Source: Thermobispora bispora DSM 43833 (GTDB lineage: Bacteria > Actinomycetota > Actinomycetes > Streptosporangiales > Streptosporangiaceae). From it: a DNA stretch of 64,000 nucleotides. The notes under the pieces are model-generated. The model was not told the DNA's origin. It was given only the letters and a program-made list of their open reading frames with translations, and searched no databases. The stretch lies in assembly GCF_000092645.1 (NCBI RefSeq), contig NC_014165.1, forward strand, positions 1,364,001 to 1,428,000, written 5' to 3'. This document shows positions 53,729 through 62,886 of this stretch, piece after piece; within the stretch, counting starts at the first letter, position 1, and every line of letters starts with the position of its first letter. Made by a program: the position numbers and the translations under genes.

Positions 53729-54961
53729 ATGGCTTTCGCGTCTTACCGGCAGGTCCTGGGCCTGCCGGGTGTGCGGACGCTGCTTCTCGTCGGCCTCATC
53801 GCGAGGATTCCGCTCACCGGCTCCGGAATGGCGCTGACCCTCCACGTGGTGAACGGCCTGGAGACCGGATTCTTCGGGGCCGGGATGGTGGGCGCCATCG
53901 TTTTGATCGGGAACGCGCTGGGCGCGCCGATCGCCGGCCGGTGCATCGACCGGTACGGCCTGCGGCCGGTGATGGCGGTGACCGCGATCGTGCAGCTCCT
54001 TTTCTGGAGTTTCGCGCCGGTCATGTCGTTCCCGGTGCTGGCGTCCACGGTCTTCCTCGCCGGCCTGTTCGCGCCGCCGGTCTTCGGCGCGGTACGGCAG
54101 TGCCTCGCGGCCATGGTTCCCGCCGACCGGTACCGGACCGCGTTCGCCCTCGACTCGATCGGCGTCGATCTCGCGTACATGGTCGGCCCGGCCGTGGCCG
54201 CCGCCGCGGCGACGGCGGTCTCCACCACGGCGACCCTGTACGGCACCGGCGTGGGCCTGGTCGGCTCCGGGCTGGTGATGTACCTGCTCAACCCGCCGAT
54301 CCGCTCGGCGGAGGAGCAGCGCGCCGGCGACCGGCCGGTGCCGCGGCGGGAGTGGCTCGGCGCCGGGCTCGCCACCCTGCTCGGCGCGGTCGCCGGGCTG
54401 ACGTTCGTGCTCACCGCGACCGAGCTCGCGATCATCGCCATGCTGCGGGGGAGCGGGGCGACGGAGTGGAGCGGCCTGGTCCTCGCCGTGTGGAGCGCCT
54501 ACTCGATCATGGGCGGCCTGATCTACGGCGGGATGCCGCGGGGCCTGCACCCGCTCCTGCTGATCGGCGCGCTCTCCGCGGTCACGGCGCCGATCGGGCT
54601 CGTCGGCGGGGAATGGTGGTGGATCCTGCTGGCGTTGATCCCGTCCGGGCTGCTGTGCGCGCCCGCGATCTCGTCCTCGGTCGACGCGGTCAACCGGCGG
54701 GTGCCGGCGGGGGCGCGAGGCGAGGCGATGGGCCTGCACGGCATGGCGCTCACCATCGGCGGGGCGCTCGCCGCCCCGGCCGCCGGCGCGATGATCGACG
54801 GCTTCGGCCCAGCGATCGCCTTCGCGCTCTGCGGGGGGATCGGCCTGCTCTGCGCGTTCGCCGCCCTGCCGTTCCAGCGCGGGGGGCATGGGCCGCGGGC
54901 CGGCGGCGACCGGGTGGACGTTGCCGCGGGGGAGCAGATGGAGCGGCCGCTCTCCTCTTGA
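53729..54961 (+). CDS. MFS transporter (DHA1-like)
   Basis: A 410-residue major facilitator with about twelve helices. GMVGAIVLIGNALGAPIAGR followed by CIDRYGLRPVMA is the helix 2-3 loop. The N-terminus FASYRQVLGLPGVRTLLLVGL and C-terminus GAMIDGFGPAIAFALCGGIG are typical of small-solute or drug exporters in actinobacteria. A strong GGAGG lies upstream. It is divergent from panB and followed by an unrelated MFS gene. The substrate is unknown. Confidence 0.85.
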   Translation: MAFASYRQVLGLPGVRTLLLVGLIARIPLTGSGMALTLHVVNGLETGFFGAGMVGAIVLIGNALGAPIAGRCIDRYGLRPVMAVTAIVQLLFWSFAPVMSFPVLASTVFLAGLFAPPVFGAVRQCLAAMVPADRYRTAFALDSIGVDLAYMVGPAVAAAAATAVSTTATLYGTGVGLVGSGLVMYLLNPPIRSAEEQRAGDRPVPRREWLGAGLATLLGAVAGLTFVLTATELAIIAMLRGSGATEWSGLVLAVWSAYSIMGGLIYGGMPRGLHPLLLIGALSAVTAPIGLVGGEWWWILLALIPSGLLCAPAISSSVDAVNRRVPAGARGEAMGLHGMALTIGGALAAPAAGAMIDGFGPAIAFALCGGIGLLCAFAALPFQRGGHGPRAGGDRVDVAAGEQMERPLSS

Positions 54962-55000
54962 ACGGAAACCCCTGGCCGGAGCGATTATGAAACGCTCCTG

Positions 55001-55029
55001 TTGCGTATCGAAATGCATTTCGCTACGCT
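55001..55029 (+). promoter_or_regulatory. Promoter and TetR operator of the MFS-TetR unit
   Basis: TTGCGT (55001) and TACGCT (55024) are 17 bases apart. Between and across them is a 26-base palindrome (55003-55028) with the perfect core CGAAATGCATTTCG and one mismatch. It fits repression by the TetR protein encoded after the transporter. Confidence 0.8.
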
Positions 55030-55067
55030 GCCGTTGCGTAACTCGTTCCTAGACCAAGGGGGGTGCG

Positions 55068-56627
55068 TTGCACGAGCATTCCGGTCATCCACGGCGGTGG
55101 CAGATCCTCGGCGTGATGGTGTTCAGCCTGCTCGCCGTCGTCCTGGACAACACGATCCTCAACGTCGCGATCAAGACGATCGCCGACCCGGTGCACGGGC
55201 TCGGCGCCACCCAGGGCGAGCTGGAGTGGGCGATGAACTCCTACACGCTCGCCTTCGCCGGTCTGCTGTTCACCTTCGGCGTGATCGGCGACCGGTACGG
55301 GCGCAAGCGCACCCTCATGATCGGCATGCTGGTCTTCGGGCTCTCCTCGCTGGCGAGCGCCTACGCGCAGACCCCGGGCCAGCTCATCGGCGCGCGGGCG
55401 ATCATGGGCATCGGCGGCGCCGCGATCATGCCGGCCACCCTGGCGATCATCTCCAACGTCTTCCCGCTCCGCGAGCGCGGCAAGGCGATCGGCATCTGGG
55501 CCAGCGGCGTCGGCATCGCGATCACGATCGGCCCGGTCACCGGCGGCCTGCTGCTCGAGCACTTCTGGTGGGGCTCGGTCTTCCTGATCAACGTCCCGAT
55601 CGTGGCCCTCGCCCTGGCGCTCAACGCCGCGCTCGTCCCCGAGTCCAGGGACCCGAACCCGAGCCGGCTCGACCCCGGCGGCGTGCTGCTCTCCATCGCC
55701 GGCCTGGTGAGCCTGGTCTACGGGCTGGTGCGGATCACCGACCTCGGCACGGTCGCCGACGCCACGGTGATCGTCCCCTCGCTGATCGGCCTGGCGATCC
55801 TCGCGGGCTTCGTCTGGTACGAGTACCGGATCGACCACCCGGCCTTCGACGTGCGGCACTTCCGCAGCCCGATGTTCACGACGGCCCTCACCACCGTCGG
55901 CCTGGTGTTCTTCGCCGCCACCGGGATGATGTTCTTCATCTCCTTCTACTGGCAGATCGTCCGCGGCTACTCCCCGCTGGAGACCGGGGTGCTGGTGCTG
56001 CCGTTCGCCGCCGCGCAGCTCATCTTCGCCCCGCAGAGCACGCGGATCACGCAGCGCTTCGGCCCCAAGGCGGTGGGCACCACGGCGATGGTGGTGATCA
56101 GCGGCTGCCTCGCCGCGTACGCCCTGGTGGACGAGGCCACCCCGGTGTGGATCCTGCTGGTGCTCGCGTTCTTCCAGGGCGCCGCGATGGCGAACATCAT
56201 GCCCCCGGCGACCACGGCCATCATGAACGCCCTGCCGCGGGAGAAGGCCGGTGTGGGCTCGTCGATGAACAACGTCTTCCGGCAGGTGGGCGGCACGTTC
56301 GGCATCGCGGTGCTCGGCGCGATCCTCTCCGCCGTGTACCGCGGCGAGATGGAGGGCAAGGCCGGCGCCCTTCCCGAGCCGCTCCGGGAGGCGGTCGTGG
56401 AGTCGATCTCCGGGGCCGCCGGGGTGGCCGGCCGGCTCGGCCCCGCGGCCGCGCGGGTGATGGAGGCGGCCAACGACGCCTTCCTCACCGGCATGCACTG
56501 GGCGGCGCTCGGCGCCGCAGCGATCGGCCTGCTCGGCGCGCTGATCACGGCGCGCTGGATGCCCGGCAAGGCGGCCGCCGCGGCCGAGGTTCCAGGTGAG
56601 CGGAAGAAGGAAGCGGCGGTACTGTGA
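55068..56627 (+). CDS. MFS multidrug transporter (DHA2 family)
   Basis: A 519-residue, probably 14-helix drug:proton antiporter. DNTILNVAIKTIAD in helix 1, NSYTLAFAGLLFTFGVIGDR with YGRKR loop, and GIGIAITIGPVTGGLL-type motif C are present. TTG 55068 is the start, with AAGGGGGG five bases before it. It is followed by a TetR gene seven bases after its stop, and preceded by a strong palindromic operator, so it is likely an inducible efflux pump. Substrate unknown. Confidence 0.9.
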   Translation: MHEHSGHPRRWQILGVMVFSLLAVVLDNTILNVAIKTIADPVHGLGATQGELEWAMNSYTLAFAGLLFTFGVIGDRYGRKRTLMIGMLVFGLSSLASAYAQTPGQLIGARAIMGIGGAAIMPATLAIISNVFPLRERGKAIGIWASGVGIAITIGPVTGGLLLEHFWWGSVFLINVPIVALALALNAALVPESRDPNPSRLDPGGVLLSIAGLVSLVYGLVRITDLGTVADATVIVPSLIGLAILAGFVWYEYRIDHPAFDVRHFRSPMFTTALTTVGLVFFAATGMMFFISFYWQIVRGYSPLETGVLVLPFAAAQLIFAPQSTRITQRFGPKAVGTTAMVVISGCLAAYALVDEATPVWILLVLAFFQGAAMANIMPPATTAIMNALPREKAGVGSSMNNVFRQVGGTFGIAVLGAILSAVYRGEMEGKAGALPEPLREAVVESISGAAGVAGRLGPAAARVMEAANDAFLTGMHWAALGAAAIGLLGALITARWMPGKAAAAAEVPGERKKEAAVL

Positions 56628-56634
56628 TCAGGCG

Positions 56635-57243
56635 ATGAAGGAGCAGCGGACGGCGGGACCGGCCCGCCCGGTGGGCCGGCCACGCAGCGAGAAGGCGGAC
56701 AAGGCGATCCTCGAGGCGGCGCTCGACATGCTCGCGGAGGGCATGAGCGTCGCCGAGGTGTCGATCGAGGCGATCGCCGCCCGGGCGGGCGTCGGCAAGA
56801 CCACGGTCTACCGCCGCTGGTCGAACAAGGAGGATCTGGTCGCCGACGCGCTCGCCACCCTGAAGGCGCCGATCCCGCCGCTGACCGGCGCGTCCGTCCG
56901 GGAGGCCCTGGTGACCTACCTGCGGATCCTCCGGGACGAGTCCGGTGACCGGCGGGCCCGCTGCCTGATGAACCTCGCCGTGTGCGATCCCGAGCGTCAC
57001 CCGCGCCTCGCCGAGCGGTTCCGGGTGACCGCGGTCGAGCCCTGGCGGGCCGCCATCCGCGCCGTGCTGCACCGGGGGATCGAGAGCGGTGAGCTCCGCC
57101 GTGACCTCGACGTCGAGGTCGCGCTCGCCCTCCTGTCCGGGGCGATGATCTCGTACACGAAGTGGTGCGACCCCGGATCACTCCCGCCCGACCTGCCGGA
57201 GCGCATCGTGGACGAGGCGCTCGCCGGGTTCCGGTCCCGCTGA
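56635..57243 (+). CDS. TetR-family repressor of the upstream pump
   Basis: A 202-residue regulator. HTH: AILEAALDMLAEGMSVAEVS and RAGVGKTTVYRRWSNKEDLV (about 20-65), followed by a TetR_C_11/16-like domain. The N-terminal PARPVGRPRSEKAD is a DNA minor-groove-type arm. It is co-transcribed with the DHA2 pump and probably binds the palindrome at 55003-55028. ATG 56635 is chosen; a GTG at 56596 inside the pump gene is an in-frame alternative. Confidence 0.9.
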   Translation: MKEQRTAGPARPVGRPRSEKADKAILEAALDMLAEGMSVAEVSIEAIAARAGVGKTTVYRRWSNKEDLVADALATLKAPIPPLTGASVREALVTYLRILRDESGDRRARCLMNLAVCDPERHPRLAERFRVTAVEPWRAAIRAVLHRGIESGELRRDLDVEVALALLSGAMISYTKWCDPGSLPPDLPERIVDEALAGFRSR

Positions 57244-57431
57244 CCGCCGGGGCCGGGCGAGTCCCTCCGTGGCCACGAGGCCGAGGCGGGCCGCACCTCG
57301 ACGCCGGGATCCGGCGCCGGCCCAGGGCCACCATGGACCCCGGCGGCCGATCCCATCGGGCCCTGGCCGCCGGGGCGGGACGTGCCGTACCGCGACCGCC
57401 GATCGGGCGTGCCGCACCCTGATCGCCAGGG

Positions 57432-59186
57432 TCAGGCGAGCCGCTCCCGCCACCGGTTGGTGAGCGGAAGCCGGCGGTCGCGGCCGAAGTTCTTCGGCGT
57501 GATCTTGGGGCCCGGCGGGTACTGGCGGCGCTTGTACTCGGCCCGGTCCACCATGCGGATCACCCGGGTGACCAGCTCCGGATCGTGGCCCGCCGCGATC
57601 AGCTCGTCCCGGCCCATGTCCCGCTCCACGTAGTCCCGCAGGAGCGGGTCGAGCACGTGGTAGGGCGGGAGCGAGTCGGTGTCCCGCTGGCCGGGCCGCA
57701 GCTCCGCGCTCGGCTCCTTGGTGATGGAGTTCTCCGGGATCGGCGGCGGCCCGGGCGGCTGGGCGTTCCGCCACTCGGCGAGCCGCCAGACCATGGTCTT
57801 GAGCACGTCCTTGATCGGGGCGAACCCGCCGGCCGAGTCGCCGTACAGGGTGCTGTACCCGGTGGCGAGCTCGCTCTTGTTCCCGGTGGTGAGCACCAGG
57901 TGGCCGTGCTCGTTCGACAGGCTCATCAGGATCATGCCCCGGATCCGGGCCTGCAGGTTCTCCGCGGCCAGGCCGTGCAGGGAGATCTCCTTCTCGAAGG
58001 CCTCCATGATGCCGGTGATGGGCACGGTCACCGCGTTGATCCCCTGGCGGCGCACCAGCTCCTCGGCGTCGATGATCGAGTGCTCGGAGGAGTAGCGGGA
58101 GGGCATCAGCACCGCGTGCACCCGGGACGGCCCGAGGGCGTCGACCGCGATCGTGGCGGTGAGCGCGGAGTCGATCCCGCCGGAGAGGCCGAGGATCACC
58201 GACCGGAAGCCGTTCTTGGTGACGTAGTCGCGGGTCCCGAGGACCAGCGCCTGGTAGACCTCGGCCAGATCGTCCAGGCGTTCCGCGATCCTCGCCGGCT
58301 CCGGCTCGTACGGCGCCACGGGCTCGGCGGAGATGGTGAACCGCTCGACCGTGATGACCGTGCCGTCCCGGGCGTCGACCCGGACCTCGCCCGGCTCCCC
58401 GGTGCCCTCCGGGAGGTCCAGGTCGGCGACGAGCAGCTCCTCGGTGAACTGGGCCGCCCGGGCGATCAGCTCACCGGTGGGGGAGACGATGAGCGAGTCG
58501 CCGTCGAAGACCAGCTCGTCCTGGCCGCCGACCAGGTTGACGTACGCGATGGTGCAGCCGGCCTCCCGGGCGCGCCGGGCGCACAGCTCCAGCCGCACGT
58601 CGTCCTTGTTCATCTCGTACGGCGAGCCGTTGAGCACCACCAGCAGGCCGGCGCCGACCTCGCCCACGACCGAGACCGGGCCGCCGTCCTGCCACAGGTC
58701 CTCGCAGATCGCGACGGCCACGTCGATCCCGTGCAGCCGGAAGATCGGCAGGCGGTCGCCGCGCACGAAGTAGCGGTGCTCGTCGAAGACCCCGTAGTTG
58801 GGCAGGTGGTGCTTGGCCGACTTGGTGATGACCCGGCCGCGGTGGAGCAGGGCGGCCGCGTCGAGGGGCGCGCCCTTGGGCTGGCCGACCCGCGGGGTGA
58901 GGCCGGCCCGGTCGAGGTACCCCACGATCACCGGGAGGTCGCCGAGCCCTTCCGCGGCGAGCCGCTCCGCCGCCGCGGTGAGCGCCGAGGTCGAGGCCTC
59001 CACGAACGAGGAGCGGAGCACCAGGTCCTCGGGCGGGTAACCGGTGAGGAACATCTCGGGGAAGGCGACGAGGTGGGCGTTCCGCTCGGCGGCCCGTCGC
59101 GTCCACTCGACGAGCATCTCCGCGTTGCCTGTGATGTCGCCGACGACGGGATTGGTCTGCGCGAGGGCGATACGGAGTTGAGCCAC
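57432..59186 (-). CDS. nadE: Glutamine-dependent NAD+ synthetase
   Basis: A 584-residue two-domain enzyme. The N-terminal nitrilase-type amidase (about 1-270) has catalytic Glu44 in FPEMFLTGYPPEDL, Lys in KHHLPNYGVFDEH and Cys in VAICEDLWQDGG. The C-terminal synthetase (about 310-584) has the ATP pyrophosphatase loop LGLSGGIDSALTA. It amidates nicotinic acid adenine dinucleotide with ammonia channelled from glutamine. ATG 59186 opens directly with the nitrilase strand. It stands alone between two regulator/transporter groups. Confidence 0.96.
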   Translation of the reverse strand: MAQLRIALAQTNPVVGDITGNAEMLVEWTRRAAERNAHLVAFPEMFLTGYPPEDLVLRSSFVEASTSALTAAAERLAAEGLGDLPVIVGYLDRAGLTPRVGQPKGAPLDAAALLHRGRVITKSAKHHLPNYGVFDEHRYFVRGDRLPIFRLHGIDVAVAICEDLWQDGGPVSVVGEVGAGLLVVLNGSPYEMNKDDVRLELCARRAREAGCTIAYVNLVGGQDELVFDGDSLIVSPTGELIARAAQFTEELLVADLDLPEGTGEPGEVRVDARDGTVITVERFTISAEPVAPYEPEPARIAERLDDLAEVYQALVLGTRDYVTKNGFRSVILGLSGGIDSALTATIAVDALGPSRVHAVLMPSRYSSEHSIIDAEELVRRQGINAVTVPITGIMEAFEKEISLHGLAAENLQARIRGMILMSLSNEHGHLVLTTGNKSELATGYSTLYGDSAGGFAPIKDVLKTMVWRLAEWRNAQPPGPPPIPENSITKEPSAELRPGQRDTDSLPPYHVLDPLLRDYVERDMGRDELIAAGHDPELVTRVIRMVDRAEYKRRQYPPGPKITPKNFGRDRRLPLTNRWRERLA

Positions 59187-59269
59187 GGATCCACCCTAAG
59201 TCCCCGTCCGGCGCCGCAGTGGCGCCGGGTCCGATGGCCGTCGCCGTCCCCGCGCCGGGCCGGCGGCCG

Positions 59270-59941
59270 TCATCCGGAGCGCTCGCGCGCCCGGGCCGCC
59301 GCCATGGCCTCCACCCCGGCGACGAGGAGGTCGACGCCGAAGGCGAAGTACCGCTCGGCGTCGGAGGGCCGCTCGAGCGTCCGCCCGTACTCGACCAGCC
59401 GGGGGAAGCGGTCGGGGGGAAGGGCCTGCAGCCGGAGCGCGCGCATGCGCCGCTCCTCCGCCACCTTCTCGGGGGTCATGCCGGCGCGGCAGTCGAGCCG
59501 GCCGTGCACCAGGGTGACCACCCCGTTGAGCAGGTAGGACGCGATGGTGTCGCCCTCCTCGAGGGTGAAGCCCGCCTCGGCCAGGATGTCCAGCACGGCC
59601 TCGGTGGCCCGGGTGTGGCTCTCGACCTGCTCCTTGTCGGCCACCTGAAGCAGGGCGGGCAGGCTCGGGTGGGCGCGCATGGTGCCGACCAGGGCCTCCA
59701 CCAGGGCGCGCAGCCGCTCCCGCCAGCCGCGGCCGGGCGGGATGTCCGCGATCACGCCGGTCATGAGGTGGTCGGCCGCGGCGGCGAGCAGCTCGTCCTT
59801 GTTCTTGAAGTGCCAGTACAGCGCCATCGGCGTGACCTGGAGCTCGCCCGCGAGGCGCCGGATGGTGACCGCCGCCACGCCCTCCTCGTCGGCGAGCCGC
59901 AGCGCCCCCTCCAGCACGGCCTGCCGGCTCAGCTTACCCAT
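59270..59941 (-). CDS. TetR-family repressor
   Basis: A 223-residue regulator of the tetracycline-repressor-like (TetR_C) type: SRQAVLEGALRLADEEGVAA, LAGELQVTPMALYWHFKNKD and ELLAAAADHLMTGV, then a C-terminal domain with LNGVVTLVHGRLDC. The start ATG 59941 lies right next to operator-like repeats shared with the divergent MFS gene, and GTG or TTG three codons upstream are possible. It probably represses itself and the pump; the inducer is unknown. Confidence 0.88.
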   Translation of the reverse strand: MGKLSRQAVLEGALRLADEEGVAAVTIRRLAGELQVTPMALYWHFKNKDELLAAAADHLMTGVIADIPPGRGWRERLRALVEALVGTMRAHPSLPALLQVADKEQVESHTRATEAVLDILAEAGFTLEEGDTIASYLLNGVVTLVHGRLDCRAGMTPEKVAEERRMRALRLQALPPDRFPRLVEYGRTLERPSDAERYFAFGVDLLVAGVEAMAAARARERSG

Positions 59942-59956
59942 CACGTTTGACAACTA

Positions 59957-60010
59957 TACGGCGTATATCGGACTATACGCCGTACATGTACGGTGTAAAT
60001 GTACGGCATA
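59957..60010. promoter_or_regulatory. Operator array between TetR and MFS genes
   Basis: TACGGCGTATA (59957-59967) and TATACGCCGTA (59974-59984) are perfect inverted arms around a 6-base centre. The second arm overlaps a 14-base palindrome CCGTACATGTACGG (59980-59993), and TGTACGG recurs at 60000. The repeated TACGG half-sites suggest more than one dimer site for the divergent TetR protein. Confidence 0.78.
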
Positions 60011-60022
60011 TAAGGAGGTCGG

Positions 60023-61453
60023 GTGAGCGACGGACGGCGGTGGTGGGCCCTTGCCGCGGTGACCGCGGCCACCTTCCTGACGACCCTCGACAACAACGTG
60101 GTGAACGTGGCCCTGCCCACCCTCCAGCGCGAGCTGGGGCTGAGCATCTCCGGGCTGGAATGGGTCACGAGCAGCTACATCCTGCTCTTCGCCGGGCTGA
60201 TGCTCGCCGCCGGGCGGCTCGCGGACGTCCTCGGCGCGCGCCGGGTCTTCGCCACCGGCCTGGCCGTGTTCTCCCTCGCCTCGCTCGGCGCCGGGCTCGC
60301 CCCCGACGGGGGGACGCTCATCGCCGCCCGCGCGGTGCAGGGCATCGGCGCGGCCCTGCTCACGCCCGCCGCGCTCGGCCTGCTCCCGATGATCTTCAAG
60401 GACCGGCGCGAACGCGGCGCGGCCGTGGGCGTCGTGAGCGCCACCGGCGCGCTCTCCATGGCGCTCGGCCCGCTCGCCGGCGGCCTCATCAGCCAGACCT
60501 GGCACTGGGGCTGGATCTTCCTGATCAACGTGCCGATCGGCGCCGCCGCGCTGGCCCTCGCCCGGTGGGCGATCCCGCCCACTCCTTCCGGCGCCAGGCG
60601 CGGCCTCGACCTGCCCGGCCTGGCCGCCTCGACGCTCGCGCTGTCCGCGCTGACCTACGCGCTCATCGAGGGGACCGGCCACGGCTGGACCTCCCCGGAG
60701 ATCCTCGCCGCCTTCGGCGTGGCGCTCGCCGCAGCTGCGGCGTTCGCGGCCGCCGAGGCCAGGGCGGCCGAGCCGATGATCGACCTTTCGCTGTTCCGCT
60801 CCCGGGTCTACACGGGAGGCGTGCTCGCCGTCGGCCTGTGGTCGTTCGGGGTGTTCGGCGTCTACTTCTTCAGCGCGCTGTGGCTGCAGAACGTGCTCGG
60901 CTTCACCCCGGTCCAGGCCGGCGCCGCCTTCGCCCCGATGGCCCTGGTCACCGCGGCCGTCGCGCCCGTCGCCCCGCGGATCGCCGGACGGCTCGGCGCC
61001 GCCGGGACCTCTGCGCTCGGCCTGGGGCTGACGGCCGTCGCCGTCTTCGGCCTCTCCCTCGTCGGCGGGGAGGGCGGCTACCGGGACATCCTGCCCTGGT
61101 TCCTGCTCTACGGGGCCGGCAGCGGCCTGCTGGTGCCGCTCACCGCGGCGATCCTCGGCGCGATGCCCGAGCGGCGGGCCGGGGTGGCCTCCGGGGTGCT
61201 CAACGTCGGCCGGGAGGTCTTCGGCCTGCTCGGGGTGACGGTCCTCGGCGCGATCCTCACCTCGCACCGGGCGGCGGCGCTCGCGGCCGGCGCGTCCCCG
61301 CTCACCGCCTTCCTCGACGGCTACCGGCTCACCTTGATCATCGGTGCCGCGATCATGCTGGCGGGTGTCCCGGTCAGCCTCTACTCCCTCCGGGACCGCG
61401 CCGGACGGCGGGCCGGGGAGCGCCCGAGCGAGGAGCCCGCGGCGGTGGCCTGA
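60023..61453 (+). CDS. MFS drug transporter (DHA2 family)
   Basis: A 476-residue efflux-type transporter with 12-14 helices. DNNVVNVALPTLQREL in helix 1, GLMLAAGRLADVLGARR (loop 2-3) and GALSMALGPLAGGLIS (motif C) are typical of DHA2. AAGGAGGTCGG precedes GTG 60023. It is divergent from the TetR gene and under the operator array, so likely induced by its substrate. Confidence 0.9.
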   Translation: MSDGRRWWALAAVTAATFLTTLDNNVVNVALPTLQRELGLSISGLEWVTSSYILLFAGLMLAAGRLADVLGARRVFATGLAVFSLASLGAGLAPDGGTLIAARAVQGIGAALLTPAALGLLPMIFKDRRERGAAVGVVSATGALSMALGPLAGGLISQTWHWGWIFLINVPIGAAALALARWAIPPTPSGARRGLDLPGLAASTLALSALTYALIEGTGHGWTSPEILAAFGVALAAAAAFAAAEARAAEPMIDLSLFRSRVYTGGVLAVGLWSFGVFGVYFFSALWLQNVLGFTPVQAGAAFAPMALVTAAVAPVAPRIAGRLGAAGTSALGLGLTAVAVFGLSLVGGEGGYRDILPWFLLYGAGSGLLVPLTAAILGAMPERRAGVASGVLNVGREVFGLLGVTVLGAILTSHRAAALAAGASPLTAFLDGYRLTLIIGAAIMLAGVPVSLYSLRDRAGRRAGERPSEEPAAVA

Positions 61454-61603
61454 CCGGCACCCGGCCCGGGGCCGGGAACCGGACCGGCCGCCCGCGCGCT
61501 CCCGGGGAGAGGGCGCGCTCCGGTCACCCGCGCGCCCGGGCCGCGCCGGGAGCCCGGCGGGGCGAGGCCCCCGACCCGCCCCGCCGGGGCCGTCCGGCCG
61601 CGC

Positions 61604-62809
61604 TCACGCCGCCTGCCGGGCGCGGATGGCCCGGGTGAGCGAGAGCTGCGCGGCGGCGGCGAGCAGCGCGAGCCCGCCCATCACCGGCCAGAGCACCTCG
61701 GGGCCGACGGCGAGCAGCCGGGTGCCGATGAGCGGCGCGAGCAGCCCGGCGGCCGACCAGGACAGGCCGTACAGGCCGGAGTACCGGCCGCGCAGGTGGG
61801 CGGGGGCGAGCGCGGCGACGATCGTCCCGTGGATGCCGGCGGTGACGATCTCGCCCAGGGTCCAGACCGCGACCGCGGTGGCGTGCCCCGCCGTGGTCGA
61901 CATCACCGCGGTGAGCATGAACCCCACCCCGGCGATGGCGTAGCCCGTCGCGAGCACCCGGCTCGGCTCGAACCGGGCGAGCCAGACCGTGCTGAAGGGC
62001 TGGATGAGCACGATCAGCAGGCCGTTCACCGCCATCGCCATGCCGTACGAGCTGGTGGGCAGGCCCTGCGCGGTCATGGCGAGCGGCAGCGTGGTGTACG
62101 ACTGGGCGTAGACGACGTAGAACATCAGGCAGGTCAGCGCGTACGCGACCATCACCCGGTCCCGCAGCACGTCGCGGAACCCGCCGGCCTCCTTCCCCTC
62201 CCGGGCCGCGCGCCGGGTCTCGGGGACCGCGCGCCACACCAGCAGGCCGAAGACCAGGCAGGTGAACGCGTCGATCCAGAAGAGCAGGGTGAACCCCGAC
62301 CGGGCCAGCCAGCCGCCGGCGACCATCGAGACCGAGTAGCCGAGGTTGATCGCCCAGAACAGCAGGCCGTACGCGCGCGGCCGGTCCTCGGGCCGCACCA
62401 GGTCGGCGACGAGCGCCTGGGACGCGGGGCGGTAGGCGTCGATCACCACGCCGAGCACGAACATCGCGGCGCAGATGCCCGCGAGATTGGTGGCGTACCC
62501 CAGGGCGAGCATGGTGACCGCGGTCGCCACCATGCCGCCGCTCAGCGTCGCCCGCCGCCCCACCCGGTCGGTCAGCCAGCCGGCCAGGGGCTGGGAGAAG
62601 AGCGAGCCGAGGCCGAAGACCGTCATCACCAGCCCGGCCGCGGTGACCGGCATCCCCCGGGCCTGGGTGAGGTAGATGCCGATGAACGGCTCCACCATCG
62701 TGCCGAGCCGGTTGACCAGCGTGCCGCCGAACAGCACCCAGAACGGGCGTGGCAGCCCGCCCACCCGTGACCGGATGAACCCCGCTGTAGTGATCCCCGT
62801 CGACGTCAT
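61604..62809 (-). CDS. MFS transporter (DHA1-like)
   Basis: A 401-residue twelve-helix transporter. FWVLFGGTLVNRLGTMVEPF and GSLFSQPLAGWLTDRVGRRA are the helix 1 and loop 2-3 regions. AAGGTGG before ATG 62809 decides against the longer start at 62827. It is divergent from an ArsR-type regulator across a perfect palindrome, so the pair is probably a regulated export unit. The substrate is unknown. Confidence 0.9.
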   Translation of the reverse strand: MTSTGITTAGFIRSRVGGLPRPFWVLFGGTLVNRLGTMVEPFIGIYLTQARGMPVTAAGLVMTVFGLGSLFSQPLAGWLTDRVGRRATLSGGMVATAVTMLALGYATNLAGICAAMFVLGVVIDAYRPASQALVADLVRPEDRPRAYGLLFWAINLGYSVSMVAGGWLARSGFTLLFWIDAFTCLVFGLLVWRAVPETRRAAREGKEAGGFRDVLRDRVMVAYALTCLMFYVVYAQSYTTLPLAMTAQGLPTSSYGMAMAVNGLLIVLIQPFSTVWLARFEPSRVLATGYAIAGVGFMLTAVMSTTAGHATAVAVWTLGEIVTAGIHGTIVAALAPAHLRGRYSGLYGLSWSAAGLLAPLIGTRLLAVGPEVLWPVMGGLALLAAAAQLSLTRAIRARQAA

Positions 62810-62849
62810 GGGGCCCACCTTGATCATCGGATGGTCGGCGGGCGATTCC

Positions 62850-62865
62850 TTTAGCCTTGGCTAAA
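62850..62865. promoter_or_regulatory. Palindromic operator of the ArsR-type regulator
   Basis: TTTAGCCTTGGCTAAA, perfect 7-base arms around TT, between the divergent MFS and ArsR/DUF5937 genes and 21 bases before the regulator start. The form fits a winged-helix dimer site that controls both genes. Confidence 0.78.
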
Positions 62866-62886
62866 ACGTCGGTGGCGGAGGCGGCG

